From: Beijerinckiaceae bacterium
GTDB taxonomy: Bacteria; Pseudomonadota; Alphaproteobacteria; Rhizobiales; Beijerinckiaceae
Direction of reading: 5' to 3'
Assembly: GCA_947370975.1 (NCBI GenBank)
Contig: CANBNG010000018.1
Span: forward strand, 44,626 to 108,625
DNA length: 64,000 nt
Positions 52,105-60,395 of this stretch are shown in pieces. Each line of letters opens with the position of its first letter. Position 1 is the stretch's first letter. Below the pieces are notes generated by a model. That model worked only from the letters and a program-made list of their open reading frames with translations. It ran no database searches and was not told the origin of the DNA. Position numbers and translations under genes: made by a program.

Positions 52105-52174
52105 GGGGTTACACCTCAACTTGGTACCCCCTCATCAGTCTGCTCCGCAGACAGCTTCTCCCCGTGGGAGAAGC
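52061..52174. repeat. Composite palindromic repeat, family A, copy 3 (inverted)
   Basis: Read on the minus strand, this copy has the same order as those at 13793 and 24427: CTTCTCCC/GGGAGAAG, GTCTGC/GCAGAC, TGATGAGGGGG, a run ending CCCCTCACCC, GGCTCC/GGAGCC and CTCTCCCTCC. The plus-strand left end supplies the murD2 stop codon. The other end lies close to the stop of the convergent oxidase gene. Confidence 0.85.
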
Positions 52175-52190
52175 GTGCGCTTCGCGCCAA

Positions 52191-53495
52191 CTACACGGCG
52201 CGCGCTGCTGCTTCGCCCGCGAGGAATGCCCCGCCGACTGTCATCGCGCCGCCGAAATTTTCGCCCCCCGTCGCCTCGCCTGCAAAGAAAAGTCGCTCTC
52301 CCACAGGCATCGCCAGAAGCGCGCGCGCATCCGCATGTCCGGGCAAGGCATGGGAATAAGAGCCCTGCGAAAACGGGTCCAGACTCCAGCCCGCGAGTCG
52401 CCCGCCCAAAAATGCCTTTCGCGCATCAGCACCTGCAATCTGGGCGAAACGCGACAGCGCCAGATCGACAGCGGCGGCCTCTCCCATGCGCACAATGTCA
52501 CGCGCATGATCGCCACCAAACACTGCGACGACGAGGTTGCGGTCGAATGGCCAGCATTCAAAATCGAAGGTCGCGCGCGGGCCTGCCACATCCCAGAGAT
52601 CCGTGCCCTCTGGCACACCAAAGCGCGCGCCATCGAAACGCAGCGCAATCTTGGTCAGCGCACCCATGCCGAGCCCCTCGAGCCCGCGCAGGGTCGCATC
52701 CGGCAGGCGCGGCGTAAAACGGATGCCCTCTGCCCGCAAGACGCCGACAGGCACTGTGATGATTGCCGCGCCGGCGCGCAGCCGCCCCTGATCGGTCACG
52801 ACAGTCACGCCCTGCCCGCTCCAGTCGATTGCGCGCACGATTGTGTTGAGACGCACCGGCAGTTCCCGCGCCGCACGCGTCACCAGAGTGCCGTAGCCTT
52901 CGGGCACAAGCAGATCGTCGCCCGACCACAGCCGCGCATAATCGAGCGCCGAGACGCGCTCGGCCTCTTCGCCCAGCGCCATGCGCGCGAGTGTACTGAC
53001 GGCGCGCAACGCATCTGCGCCATCGCCGGCCACACGCACCGTCATCGGCTCATCGGGAACAGGCGCTATGTCAGGATCGAAGCGTTCGCTGAGACGCTCA
53101 TAAGCGCGTGGATTTGTGCGCTGGATCGTCTCCCCATTCTGGAAGAGACGAAACGAGCCCGGCACGGAACTGGAATCGAGCGTTGCAACGCCAAGGGACT
53201 GTGCGATCTCGCGCCAGGGATTTGTCTCGGCCCAATGAATATAAATTGCGCCGGCATCGAAACCCTCGCCCAGACTCGTATCGGTAAAGACCCGCCCGCC
53301 GACGCGATTGCGCGCCTCCAGCACGACAAAGCTTTTACCAAGACGTTGCAGCGTCCGCCCCGCCGCAATACCCGCCGCGCCTGCGCCAATCACCACCACC
53401 TCGTAATCGAACGTGGCTTGAGCCAAGGCGCGTGTGACGAACGGCGCAGCAACGCCGATTTGCAGGAGGCGACGGCGGGTAAGCAGGGATGGCAT
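52191..53495 (-). CDS. Tat-type flavin monoamine oxidase
   Basis: A flavin-containing amine oxidase of 434 residues. The N-terminus TRRRLLQIGVAAPFVTRALA has the twin-arginine pattern, so folded export through Tat is likely. The FAD motif reads VVIGAGAAGIAAGRTL, the AO family hallmark LEARNRVGGRVFTD follows, and the C-terminal FAGEATGGENFGGAMTVGGAFLAGE carries the conserved FAD-contact segment. Such enzymes oxidise primary amines or amino acids. The substrate is unknown. It converges on murD2 across the repeat element. Confidence 0.9.
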   Translation of the reverse strand: MPSLLTRRRLLQIGVAAPFVTRALAQATFDYEVVVIGAGAAGIAAGRTLQRLGKSFVVLEARNRVGGRVFTDTSLGEGFDAGAIYIHWAETNPWREIAQSLGVATLDSSSVPGSFRLFQNGETIQRTNPRAYERLSERFDPDIAPVPDEPMTVRVAGDGADALRAVSTLARMALGEEAERVSALDYARLWSGDDLLVPEGYGTLVTRAARELPVRLNTIVRAIDWSGQGVTVVTDQGRLRAGAAIITVPVGVLRAEGIRFTPRLPDATLRGLEGLGMGALTKIALRFDGARFGVPEGTDLWDVAGPRATFDFECWPFDRNLVVAVFGGDHARDIVRMGEAAAVDLALSRFAQIAGADARKAFLGGRLAGWSLDPFSQGSYSHALPGHADARALLAMPVGERLFFAGEATGGENFGGAMTVGGAFLAGEAAARAV

Positions 53496-53513
53496 GATGG
53501 ACCGATAGCTCCG

Positions 53514-53541
53514 CTGTCATTGCGTGGAGCGCAAGCGACGC
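53514..53541. repeat. Half copy of inverted repeat family B
   Basis: The segment TGTCATTGCGTGGAGCGCAA with following GCGACGC matches the left arm of the long inverted repeat at 24326-24408, with a few changes and no partner arm. It lies between the oxidase start and the trmJ stop. Confidence 0.6.
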
Positions 53542-53595
53542 AGGACGCGCAACAACCTCACTGGAGGATGCGTCAGCGCGCTGCACTGCGGCAAA

Positions 53596-54459
53596 TCACT
53601 CCGGCGTGACGTCAGTTGCCTCAGGCCTGATTTTCTTGGGCGTCTGCTTGGGCCCAAGCCTCTTGCGTGTCTGCACGCTCATGCGCGGGCCCTCCACCAG
53701 CCGCACCACAGCGCCGCGCAGCGTGCGCACGTCCTGCTCTGTCAATTGCATGCGGTGGAACATGTTGCGCAGGTTGAGCTGCATCAACGGCTTCTTGCCG
53801 ACGGGCCGGAAGAAGCCGCGTTCTTCCAGCGCCGTTTCAAGATAGTCGAAAAACGAGAGGATCATGCCCCGCTCAGCGGGCGGCGATCTGTCGGGCGCCA
53901 CGAACGGCAGTGCCTCGCCCTGCGAGGCGCGGAAATATTCATAACCCGTGAGCAGCACAGCCTGCGCCAGATTGAGCGAGGCATAAGCCGGGTTCACCGG
54001 GAAGGTGATGATGCCGTCCGCCAGCGCAACATCGTGATTATCGAGCCCCGTGCGCTCGGGCCCAAACAGGATGGCGTGTTTCTGCCCGCTCGCAAGACCG
54101 GCTGCGCTTTCGCTCATGGCGGGCCCCGGTGGCAGCACGCGCTTGCCCTGCCCGCGCTCGCGCGCCGTCGTCGCCCAGACGAATTGCAAATCGGCGATGG
54201 CCTCCTCGACCGTCTCGAACACCTTGGCGCCCTCGAGCAGATGCACCGCGCCAGCCGCTGCCGCATAAGCTGTCTCGCGATGGGCGTCGCTGCGCGGCCA
54301 GCCCTCGCGCGGGGCGACGAGGCGCAGATCGTCGAGGCCGAAATTCGCCATGGCGCGGGCGCACATGCCGATATTGACCGCAAGCTGGGGCCGCACCAGC
54401 ACAATGGCTGGTCCGCCCGCGATCATGGGCCGTGTCTTGTCTGTGCCTGCGCCTGTCAT
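53596..54459 (-). CDS. trmJ: SPOUT tRNA methyltransferase TrmJ
   Basis: TrmJ methylates the 2'-hydroxyl of nucleotide 32 in several tRNAs. The 287-residue protein has the SpoU/TrmJ order: IVLVRPQLAVNIGMCARAMA near the start, VAPREGWPRSDAH, ILFGPERTGLDNHDVALAD, and FPVNPAYASLNLAQAVLL, which together form the knotted SAM-binding domain. A C-terminal helical extension with VRLVEGPRMSVQTRKR follows. ATG 54459 is the family start. It is 63 bases downstream of the chromate transporter gene. Confidence 0.93.
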   Translation of the reverse strand: MTGAGTDKTRPMIAGGPAIVLVRPQLAVNIGMCARAMANFGLDDLRLVAPREGWPRSDAHRETAYAAAAGAVHLLEGAKVFETVEEAIADLQFVWATTARERGQGKRVLPPGPAMSESAAGLASGQKHAILFGPERTGLDNHDVALADGIITFPVNPAYASLNLAQAVLLTGYEYFRASQGEALPFVAPDRSPPAERGMILSFFDYLETALEERGFFRPVGKKPLMQLNLRNMFHRMQLTEQDVRTLRGAVVRLVEGPRMSVQTRKRLGPKQTPKKIRPEATDVTPE

Positions 54460-54522
54460 CTGCTGTCTCCGCGCAGCCTTGTGCCAGCAGGCGCGGCCCA
54501 AGTGCAAGCCTTGTGGAAAAGC

Positions 54523-55062
54523 TCAAAGTCCCGAAAGGTAAAGCCCGTAGCAGAGGCACCCGCCACCGAGCAGAAAGACGAAAGGGTGGAGTCTGGGTCG
54601 CCACATCATCAGGGCGGCGACACCCGCAATGATGCAGATCGGCAGGATGCCCTCGGCTGCCACCCGCGCCAGCGTCACGACACCGGCAAAGAGCAGGCCC
54701 GAGCCAATGGGCGCGAGGCCGGTTTCGAGCGCCGTGTGCCATTTCTTGCCGCGATGGCGGTGCCAGACATGGCCCACCGCAAAGACCAGCGCCGAAGAGG
54801 GCAAATACAACGCGAGACTGGCCGTCAGCGCGCCTGCAAGGCCTGCGACCTTCCAGCCAATCAAGGTGCCCAGCATCGAGCCTGGCCCCGGCGTCACGCG
54901 GGCAATGGCGAAGAGATCGAGGAATTCACGCACGCTGACCCAGTGCTCGACATCCACGCTCTGGTGCTGGAGCGGCGCGTAGATGGAGGTTGCACCCCCC
55001 AGCGCCGCCAGCGAAAGGGGCGCGAGAATGACAATAAGCTTGAGGAGGATCTCGATATTCAT
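54523..55062 (-). CDS. Chromate transporter, short subunit (C-terminal partner)
   Basis: A short-chain chromate transporter (CHR) of 179 residues. It starts MNIEILLKLIVILAPLSLAALG and contains the CHR hallmarks GGATSIYAPLQHQSV and RVTPGPGSMLGTLIGWKVAG, with about five membrane helices. It pairs with the adjacent short subunit, which it follows with an ATGA overlap (55059-55062). Paired short CHR proteins together form a full ChrA-type carrier. Whether it exports chromate is inferred from the family. Confidence 0.87.
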   Translation of the reverse strand: MNIEILLKLIVILAPLSLAALGGATSIYAPLQHQSVDVEHWVSVREFLDLFAIARVTPGPGSMLGTLIGWKVAGLAGALTASLALYLPSSALVFAVGHVWHRHRGKKWHTALETGLAPIGSGLLFAGVVTLARVAAEGILPICIIAGVAALMMWRPRLHPFVFLLGGGCLCYGLYLSGL

Positions 55063-55715
55063 GCGCGCTCCTCCGGGACAGAGGGTGTGCGCCAAAAGGC
55101 CAGCGCGACGCTGATCGGGCCCATTACGCAGACCACAGGAATAAGCGGATAGCGCAAAATGCCGACCGCGATGAAGGTCAGGACCATCATGAGGGCGGGC
55201 ACGAGGCCCTTGGTCGTCATTTTGGCCGAGGCAATGCCTGTGCGCAGCAACATGCCGATGGCGGCTGCCGCCACCCCCACCATGGCCTCCTGAAAGCCCG
55301 GCAGGCCGAGCAGATATTGGTAAAAGACCGCTGCCAGAAGCACGGCGCAGAATGGGCCGGTCAGCATGGCGCCAAGCGCGGTCGCCGCACCCGGCAGGCC
55401 GCGCAGCCTCTGGCCGACATAAATCGCCGTATTGGTGGAATTGACCCCCGGCATGATCTGGGTGAGGGCGACGCCGGAGAGAAACTCCTCATTGGTCATC
55501 CATTTCCGGATATCGACCGCCTCGCGGTGGATCCAGGCGACCAGCCCGCCCCCAAAGCTGAACAGGCCGATTTCGAAAAAGACTCGGTAAATGGCCCCTA
55601 GCGGCACTTTTTCGCCCTGCTCCACCCTGTCCCCCTCGGGCTTTTTGCCCCGTCTGCGCCAGTGCTGCGCCTTGATTTTATGGCCTATTATCCATCGGGA
55701 GAGGTCGCCCGTCAT
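55059..55715 (-). CDS. Chromate transporter, short subunit (N-terminal partner)
   Basis: A short-chain CHR protein of 218 residues. The core begins AIYRVFFEIGLFSFGGGLVAW with the conserved FSFGGG motif, then VALTQIMPGVNSTNTAIYVG, which carries the PGVN-type motif. An N-terminal polar segment of about 40 residues (RRRGKKPEGDRVEQGE) precedes it. The start is ATG 55715. It overlaps the second subunit by ATGA, so both are made together. It diverges from icd. Confidence 0.87.
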   Translation of the reverse strand: MTGDLSRWIIGHKIKAQHWRRRGKKPEGDRVEQGEKVPLGAIYRVFFEIGLFSFGGGLVAWIHREAVDIRKWMTNEEFLSGVALTQIMPGVNSTNTAIYVGQRLRGLPGAATALGAMLTGPFCAVLLAAVFYQYLLGLPGFQEAMVGVAAAAIGMLLRTGIASAKMTTKGLVPALMMVLTFIAVGILRYPLIPVVCVMGPISVALAFWRTPSVPEERA

Positions 55716-55760
55716 CCCGCCTCTACCCCACGCCTCGCCACATCGCACGAAAGGTGTGCT

Positions 55761-55788
55761 TTGCCGCTCCCGCGCCCGATGCTATAGG
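55761..55788 (+). promoter_or_regulatory. Possible icd promoter
   Basis: TTGCCG (55761-55766) and TATAGG (55783-55788) are 16 bases apart, a moderate match to a housekeeping promoter, 54 bases upstream of the icd start. The identification is tentative. Confidence 0.4.
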
Positions 55789-55841
55789 GGCGTTTGAACC
55801 TGCCCGAGGGGCCGCTTGCACGAGATAACAAGGACAGTCCG

Positions 55842-57056
55842 ATGAAAAAGATCAAAGTCGCCAACCCGGTCGTCGAAATGGACGGCGACGAGATGACACG
55901 GATCATCTGGCATTTCATCAAGGACAAGCTGATCCACCCCTATCTCGACATTGACCTGCAATATTACGATCTCTCGGTCGAGAACCGCGACGCCACCAAC
56001 GATCAGGTGACGATCGATTCGGCTGAAGCGACCAAGAAGTGCGGCGTCGCCGTGAAATGCGCGACCATCACGCCCGACGAGCAGCGCGTGAAGGAGTTCA
56101 ACCTCAAGGAAATGTGGAAGTCGCCGAATGGCACGATCCGCAACATCCTCGGCGGCGTGATCTTCCGCGAGCCGATCATCTGCAAGAACGTGCCGCGCCT
56201 GGTGCCCGGCTGGACCCAGCCTTTCGTCATCGGCCGCCATGCTTACGGCGATCAGTATCGCGCGACCGATTTCAAGGTGCCCGGCAAGGGCCGCCTGACG
56301 ATCAAGTTCGAGGGTGATGACGGCACGGTGATCGAGAAGGAAGTCTTCAAGTTCCCGGCCGCCGGCGTTGCCATGTCGATGTACAACCTCGACGAGTCGA
56401 TCCGCGACTTCGCCCGCGCCTCGTTGAACTACGGCCTCGCGCGCCGTTACCCGGTCTATCTCTCCACGAAGAACACGATTCTGAAGGCCTATGACGGCCG
56501 CTTCAAGGATCTCTTCCAGGAAGTCTTCGACGCCGAATTCAAGTCGAAGTTCGAAACCCTTGGCCTCACCTATGAGCATCGCCTCATCGACGACATGGTC
56601 GCCTCCTGCCTCAAGTGGTCGGGCGGTTATGTCTGGGCCTGCAAGAACTACGATGGCGACGTGCAGTCGGATACGGCAGCGCAGGGCTTTGGTTCGCTCG
56701 GCCTCATGACCTCGGTTCTGATGACGCCCGATGGCAAGACGGTGGAGGCGGAAGCCGCCCACGGCACCGTCACCCGCCATTACCGCGAACATCAGAAGGG
56801 CAAGGAAACCTCGACCAATTCCATGGCTTCGATCTTTGCCTGGACACGCGGTCTTGCCCATCGCGCCAAGCTCGACGGCAATGACGAACTGGCCAAGTTC
56901 TCGGCGACGCTCGAAAAGGTCTGCATCGACACCGTCGAAGCGGGCTTCATGACGAAGGATCTCGCGCTCCTCGTCGGCGCCGACCAGAAGTGGCTTTCGA
57001 CCACGGGCTTCCTCGACAAGATCGACGAGAATCTCCGCGTCGCCATGACGGCCTGA
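55842..57056 (+). CDS. icd: NADP-dependent isocitrate dehydrogenase
   Basis: The TCA-cycle enzyme converting isocitrate to 2-oxoglutarate with NADP. It is of the eukaryote-like (type II) form common in alphaproteobacteria: 404 residues, start KKIKVANPVVEMDGDEMTRI, substrate-binding TKKCGVAVKCATITPDE, SPNGTIRNILGGVIFREPI, and the NADP-specific AAHGTVTRHYREHQKG. ATG 55842 has AAGGA upstream. A strong terminator follows its stop. Confidence 0.97.
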   Translation: MKKIKVANPVVEMDGDEMTRIIWHFIKDKLIHPYLDIDLQYYDLSVENRDATNDQVTIDSAEATKKCGVAVKCATITPDEQRVKEFNLKEMWKSPNGTIRNILGGVIFREPIICKNVPRLVPGWTQPFVIGRHAYGDQYRATDFKVPGKGRLTIKFEGDDGTVIEKEVFKFPAAGVAMSMYNLDESIRDFARASLNYGLARRYPVYLSTKNTILKAYDGRFKDLFQEVFDAEFKSKFETLGLTYEHRLIDDMVASCLKWSGGYVWACKNYDGDVQSDTAAQGFGSLGLMTSVLMTPDGKTVEAEAAHGTVTRHYREHQKGKETSTNSMASIFAWTRGLAHRAKLDGNDELAKFSATLEKVCIDTVEAGFMTKDLALLVGADQKWLSTTGFLDKIDENLRVAMTA

Positions 57057-57081
57057 GACTAAAGCCTAGCTGATACAGATC

Positions 57082-57124
57082 GGGGCCGCGCATCGGGAAA
57101 CCGGGCGCGGCCCCATTCTTTTTT
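57082..57124 (+). terminator. Terminator of icd
   Basis: GGGGCCGCGC and GCGCGGCCCC form a 10-bp stem around a GC-rich loop, then ATTCTTTTTT on the plus strand, 25 bases past the icd stop. It also ends any read-through into the dksA region. Confidence 0.92.
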
Positions 57125-57284
57125 GCGGCCGTTTTGCGATTCGCGCGCTGCACAGCTTGCGCCGGACGCTGGCAAGAGATTGCGCACGATTTTCGCAAAC
57201 CTCAAAAAAACGTCGCGATACCAAGCACTTTGCTTCTTTTCTTTGCGCGAAAGAGCGCCATTTTCACGTCTGCGCAAAGCGTCA

Positions 57285-57313
57285 TTGTGTCGTCGCACAA
57301 GCCCCGATATAAG
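57285..57313 (+). promoter_or_regulatory. Predicted dksA promoter
   Basis: TTGTGT (57285-57290) and TATAAG (57308-57313) are separated by 17 bases, a good housekeeping promoter match 33 bases upstream of the dksA start. The region before it, 57125-57284, has no other gene. Confidence 0.6.
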
Positions 57314-57345
57314 GGCGGCGCAATAAGTCAGTGGAGACTTCTGGC

Positions 57346-57768
57346 ATGGCGACAGCAGGCATGATCGACGACGGTTACAGGCCGTCTGAAGACGAGCCGT
57401 TCATGAATGATCGTCAACGCGATTATTTCCGTCGGAAGCTTCAGACTTGGAAAGATGACATTCTGCGCGAAAGCCGCGAGACGCTCGTGGCTTTGCAAAC
57501 GGAGAATGAAAATCATCCCGACATTGCTGACCGCGCGTCGTCGGAAACCGACCGCGCGATCGAACTGCGGGCGCGCGATCGTCAGCGGAAGCTGATTTCC
57601 AAGATCGATTCAGCCATTTCCCGCATTGACGAGGGCAGCTACGGCTATTGCGAAGAAACCGGCGAACCCATTGCGCTCAAGCGCCTGGACGCCCGCCCCA
57701 TCGCAACCTTGTCGGTCGAAGCGCAAGAGCGGCACGAGCGCCGCGAGCGCGTCTATCGCGACGACTGA
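57346..57768 (+). CDS. dksA: RNA polymerase-binding factor DksA
   Basis: DksA enters the RNA polymerase secondary channel and, with ppGpp, tunes transcription of rRNA and stress genes. The 140-residue protein has a long coiled coil (about residues 20-95, with Asp-rich tip ENENHPDIADRASSETD) and a C-terminal zinc-finger region. The usual CxxC-X17-CxxC is reduced to C102xxT105-X17-S123xxA126, so only one cysteine remains and zinc binding is unlikely in the normal way. ATG 57346 has GGAG ten bases upstream; a GTG start at 57331 is possible. Confidence 0.95.
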   Translation: MATAGMIDDGYRPSEDEPFMNDRQRDYFRRKLQTWKDDILRESRETLVALQTENENHPDIADRASSETDRAIELRARDRQRKLISKIDSAISRIDEGSYGYCEETGEPIALKRLDARPIATLSVEAQERHERRERVYRDD

Positions 57769-57800
57769 TCGATCCGCTTTTTAAAAACATCCGCAGACAT

Positions 57801-57832
57801 AAAAAAACGCAGCCCCAAGGCTGCGTTTTTTA
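57801..57832. terminator. Bidirectional terminator between dksA and fliO
   Basis: ACGCAGCC and GGCTGCGT form a stem around CCAA, with AAAAAA before and TTTTT after, so U-runs occur on both strands. It lies between the convergent ends of dksA and fliO. Confidence 0.93.
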
Positions 57833-57856
57833 TGTGCGTTGTGGCTTGAGCAAGCC

Positions 57857-59044
57857 TCAGCTTTTGGGCTCGCTCGGCGGGCGACCAAGCAGCTTGGCCA
57901 TCTCTTCTTCAAGCGAATCGATATTGACCGAGAAGCGGGGAATGGGCGCGGGCTTCACAGGCTCGGGCACGAGCTCCTTGGCAGGCTCGGGCGCAGGTTG
58001 CACAGCCACATCCTTGGCGGCTTCAGGCGCTGGTTCCTTCGCCTCCTCGAGGCTCTCCCTTGCCGGTTCCGGAACGGTTTCCGTCACGGGCTCCGCAGCG
58101 AGCTCCTTGGCAGGCTCAGGCACGGGCTCTTGAACAGGCTCGCGTATCGGCTCCTGCACAGGCGCAGGCGCTGAAACCTGGACGGACTCTGGCAGAGGCG
58201 CCGGAACGACCTCCTTGGCCGGCTCGGCGGGCTGGATTCTGGGGGCCGGCGGCGCAAAGTCCCGCTTCAGTTCCGGCCTTGGGGTCGGCTCTGCAACGGG
58301 AGCCGCCGGGCGCGGGGCCGGAGGTGCGGGCGGTGTCAGCGAGGGCGTGCGCAGGAGCGACGAGGCGGGGGTGACGGGACGCAGCGGCGTCAAGGGACGC
58401 GGCGGCGGCGGCAGCGGCGGCCTGCTCAAGGGCGGCGGCGGCAGTGGTGCAGACTTCTCGACCGAGGCAGGAGCCGAGGGCGCGGGTGCAGGCGCGGACA
58501 TCGGCGCAGGCGCGCTGGGCTCGAATGAGGGCCGCAGGACCGGCGGCGCTACCGGGGGGGCAACATCGAGGCCGGGCTTCACATCGAGCGAGGGCGCGCG
58601 GGGGGCGTCAAAACGCAGGTCCAGGCGTCCGGGCGAAGCTGCCTCGGGCGCGGGCTCGAGCGGAGCAATGCGCGGCGCGGTCCGCTCGGCGGCGACCGGA
58701 GGCTGGGGCGCGGGCGCAGTCACGTCGCGGCGCAGTTCAGACCCGGCGGACTGGGCGCGCACAATATCGCCCTCGATCAGAAGATCGTTCGGGCCCCCGA
58801 TCATGATCAGATGTTCGACATTGTCACGGCGCACAAGCACGAGCTGGCGATGACGGTCGAGATCGAAAGCATCCACAATGCCGAGCCGCGTCTGGCGTCC
58901 ACCTTTACCGGTGGTTGGCTGAATACCGCGACCAAAGACGCGCCAGATGTAAATTCCGACAAGGGCCAAAATGGCGAGGCCAATGGCGACCGCGAGAAAA
59001 GCGCCGATCTTTCCATCGCCGAACAGACTGCTGAGAAACGACAT
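57857..59044 (-). CDS. fliO: FliO-family flagellar export protein with long Pro/Ala/Glu linker
   Basis: FliO is an accessory membrane protein of the flagellar export gate. Residues 8-35 form a membrane helix (AFLAVAIGLAILALVGIYIW), and the FliO domain follows (LGIVDAFDLDRHRQLVLVRR, then EHLIMIGGPNDLLIEGDIVR at about 55-98). From about 105 to 355 the sequence is low-complexity Pro/Ala/Glu/Val with repeated PAPEPA/EPVKEP-like units. A conserved acidic end (NIDSLEEEMAKLLGRPP) closes the 395-residue protein. FliO is usually far shorter, so the linker is unusual. It lies about 50 kb from the main flagellar genes. Confidence 0.82.
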   Translation of the reverse strand: MSFLSSLFGDGKIGAFLAVAIGLAILALVGIYIWRVFGRGIQPTTGKGGRQTRLGIVDAFDLDRHRQLVLVRRDNVEHLIMIGGPNDLLIEGDIVRAQSAGSELRRDVTAPAPQPPVAAERTAPRIAPLEPAPEAASPGRLDLRFDAPRAPSLDVKPGLDVAPPVAPPVLRPSFEPSAPAPMSAPAPAPSAPASVEKSAPLPPPPLSRPPLPPPPRPLTPLRPVTPASSLLRTPSLTPPAPPAPRPAAPVAEPTPRPELKRDFAPPAPRIQPAEPAKEVVPAPLPESVQVSAPAPVQEPIREPVQEPVPEPAKELAAEPVTETVPEPARESLEEAKEPAPEAAKDVAVQPAPEPAKELVPEPVKPAPIPRFSVNIDSLEEEMAKLLGRPPSEPKS

Positions 59045-59117
59045 TTGCCTCGGTCTCCGGATGGCGCAGGCTCGCGCGGGGCGCACACCCCGTCATATTG
59101 AGCGTTTATTTACACGA

Positions 59118-59147
59118 ATTAACCCTGTTGGAAGCAACAGGGTTAAT
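59118..59147. other. Perfect 13-bp inverted repeat with GAAG loop
   Basis: ATTAACCCTGTTG and CAACAGGGTTAAT are perfectly complementary, separated by GAAG, between the fliO start (59044) and the MFS stop (59166). The AT-rich outer part overlaps the CtrA-like box. No U-run follows on either strand, so it is not a normal terminator. It could be a regulator-binding palindrome or a folded element in the MFS transcript. Confidence 0.8.
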
Positions 59148-59158
59148 CCTTGGTTAAC
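59143..59158 (-). promoter_or_regulatory. CtrA-type box upstream of fliO
   Basis: The segment reads TTAA-N7-TTAAC on both strands, as on the minus strand TTAACCAAGGATTAAC. It matches the full CtrA-binding consensus of Caulobacter-type cell-cycle control. It lies about 100 bases upstream of the fliO start, so it could be a CtrA-controlled flagellar promoter. cckA, the kinase at the top of the CtrA cascade, is 1.4 kb away. Confidence 0.6.
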
Positions 59159-59165
59159 AACAGAC

Positions 59166-60395
59166 TCAGGCTTGGGCAAGATGGGGCCGACGCCAGACAT
59201 AGGCCGAGACCGCAAGCGTGGCGAGCCCCAGCAGGGCTCCCATAACAAGGAAACTTGCGTCCAGCCCCGCAAAACCGGCAATAGCGCCCATTGCGACCGG
59301 CGTCAGGGCGGAGGCTGCCCGATTTGCGGTTGTGCGCAAAGCCACCCCCTTGCCCTGCGAGCCGCGCCCCGAGGCATCGACCAGAATCGACAGCATGAGC
59401 GGCTGCGACAGACCCATGCAGAAGCCGCGTAATGCAGCCGAAACGGCGAGCCATTCAAAGCTGCCCATCAACGGCGTGATCGAGACGAACAGGATCGAGC
59501 CGAATGTTGTCACGATCAAAAGCCAGACCGGCGTCATCCAGCGGGTGAAAAAGCTCACCGTCAGCGAGGAAAAGGCCGCGACCGCCGCCGCAGCCGTCAC
59601 CAGCAGGCCGATTCGCGTGGCCGAAATGCCGATCGATTGCAGATAGACAGTATAAAATGAATCCTGAATGCCGCTGGCGGCGATGCGCAACACCGTCACC
59701 ATCAGCACGATGGTCATGCCCGGGATGGTGGCAAGCCGAAAGGCGGCGCGATAATCGCTGAGCCGGGGCAAAAGATCGCTCATCCGCAGCCGCCGCGCAG
59801 CCTCGGGCGCGGCAATGGCCGGCGAGGCCATCAGCAGGCCAGAGATCAGAATACCCACAGCCCAGCCGCCGGTGACGCCGAATGCTCCCCAGGGGCCAAA
59901 ATGATCCCAGGCGAAGCCCACCATCGGCGGCCCCAGAAACGAGCCAAGCCGCAGGGCGAAGGAAAAGCGACCGGAATAGGCAACGCTGCCGTGCAGCAAA
60001 ATGCCAAAGGAGGTCTGCGCCCCGATCCAGCCCATCGACGCGCAGAGCCCGTTGATCATCTGCAAGACGATAATGGCGGGGATATAGCCGGTTGTTGGAA
60101 ACAGCAGCAGCACGATGGCGCCCACCAACGAGCACAGGATCATCAACCGCCGTGCGCCGAGCCTGTCCATCAGCGCCCCGCCATGAATGGCCAGCAGCAG
60201 CGGCAGGAAATGGCGCACGCCAATCACAATGCCGATGGTGGTGGGCGAATTGTCGATGGTGGCGAGATAGAGAGGCAGCGCGATCGCCATGAGATCGGAC
60301 ATGCTGTTGGAAAACAGCCCAGCCGCATAGACCGGCACTTGCATGCGCAGCGACGCCTTGTTCCCGCCAGATGCCAAAGCGCCCTCCCCGACCAT
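59166..60395 (-). CDS. MFS transporter (second)
   Basis: A 409-residue MFS carrier with twelve helices. The motif-A-like loop between helices 2 and 3 is GGALMDRLGARRLMILC. The start MVGEGALASGGNK leads into the first helix (VPVYAAGLFSNSMSDLMAIA). The substrate cannot be told. It differs from the MFS carrier at 36947. It precedes the fliO gene on the same strand, but the CtrA-like box and hairpin lie between them, so fliO probably has its own promoter. Confidence 0.87.
   Translation of the reverse strand: MVGEGALASGGNKASLRMQVPVYAAGLFSNSMSDLMAIALPLYLATIDNSPTTIGIVIGVRHFLPLLLAIHGGALMDRLGARRLMILCSLVGAIVLLLFPTTGYIPAIIVLQMINGLCASMGWIGAQTSFGILLHGSVAYSGRFSFALRLGSFLGPPMVGFAWDHFGPWGAFGVTGGWAVGILISGLLMASPAIAAPEAARRLRMSDLLPRLSDYRAAFRLATIPGMTIVLMVTVLRIAASGIQDSFYTVYLQSIGISATRIGLLVTAAAAVAAFSSLTVSFFTRWMTPVWLLIVTTFGSILFVSITPLMGSFEWLAVSAALRGFCMGLSQPLMLSILVDASGRGSQGKGVALRTTANRAASALTPVAMGAIAGFAGLDASFLVMGALLGLATLAVSAYVWRRPHLAQA

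Noticed and set aside
59118..59147. The 13-bp inverted repeat as an intrinsic terminator of the MFS gene
   Set aside because: No T-run follows on the minus strand, and the arms are AT-rich at the outer ends. I list it as an unexplained palindrome instead.
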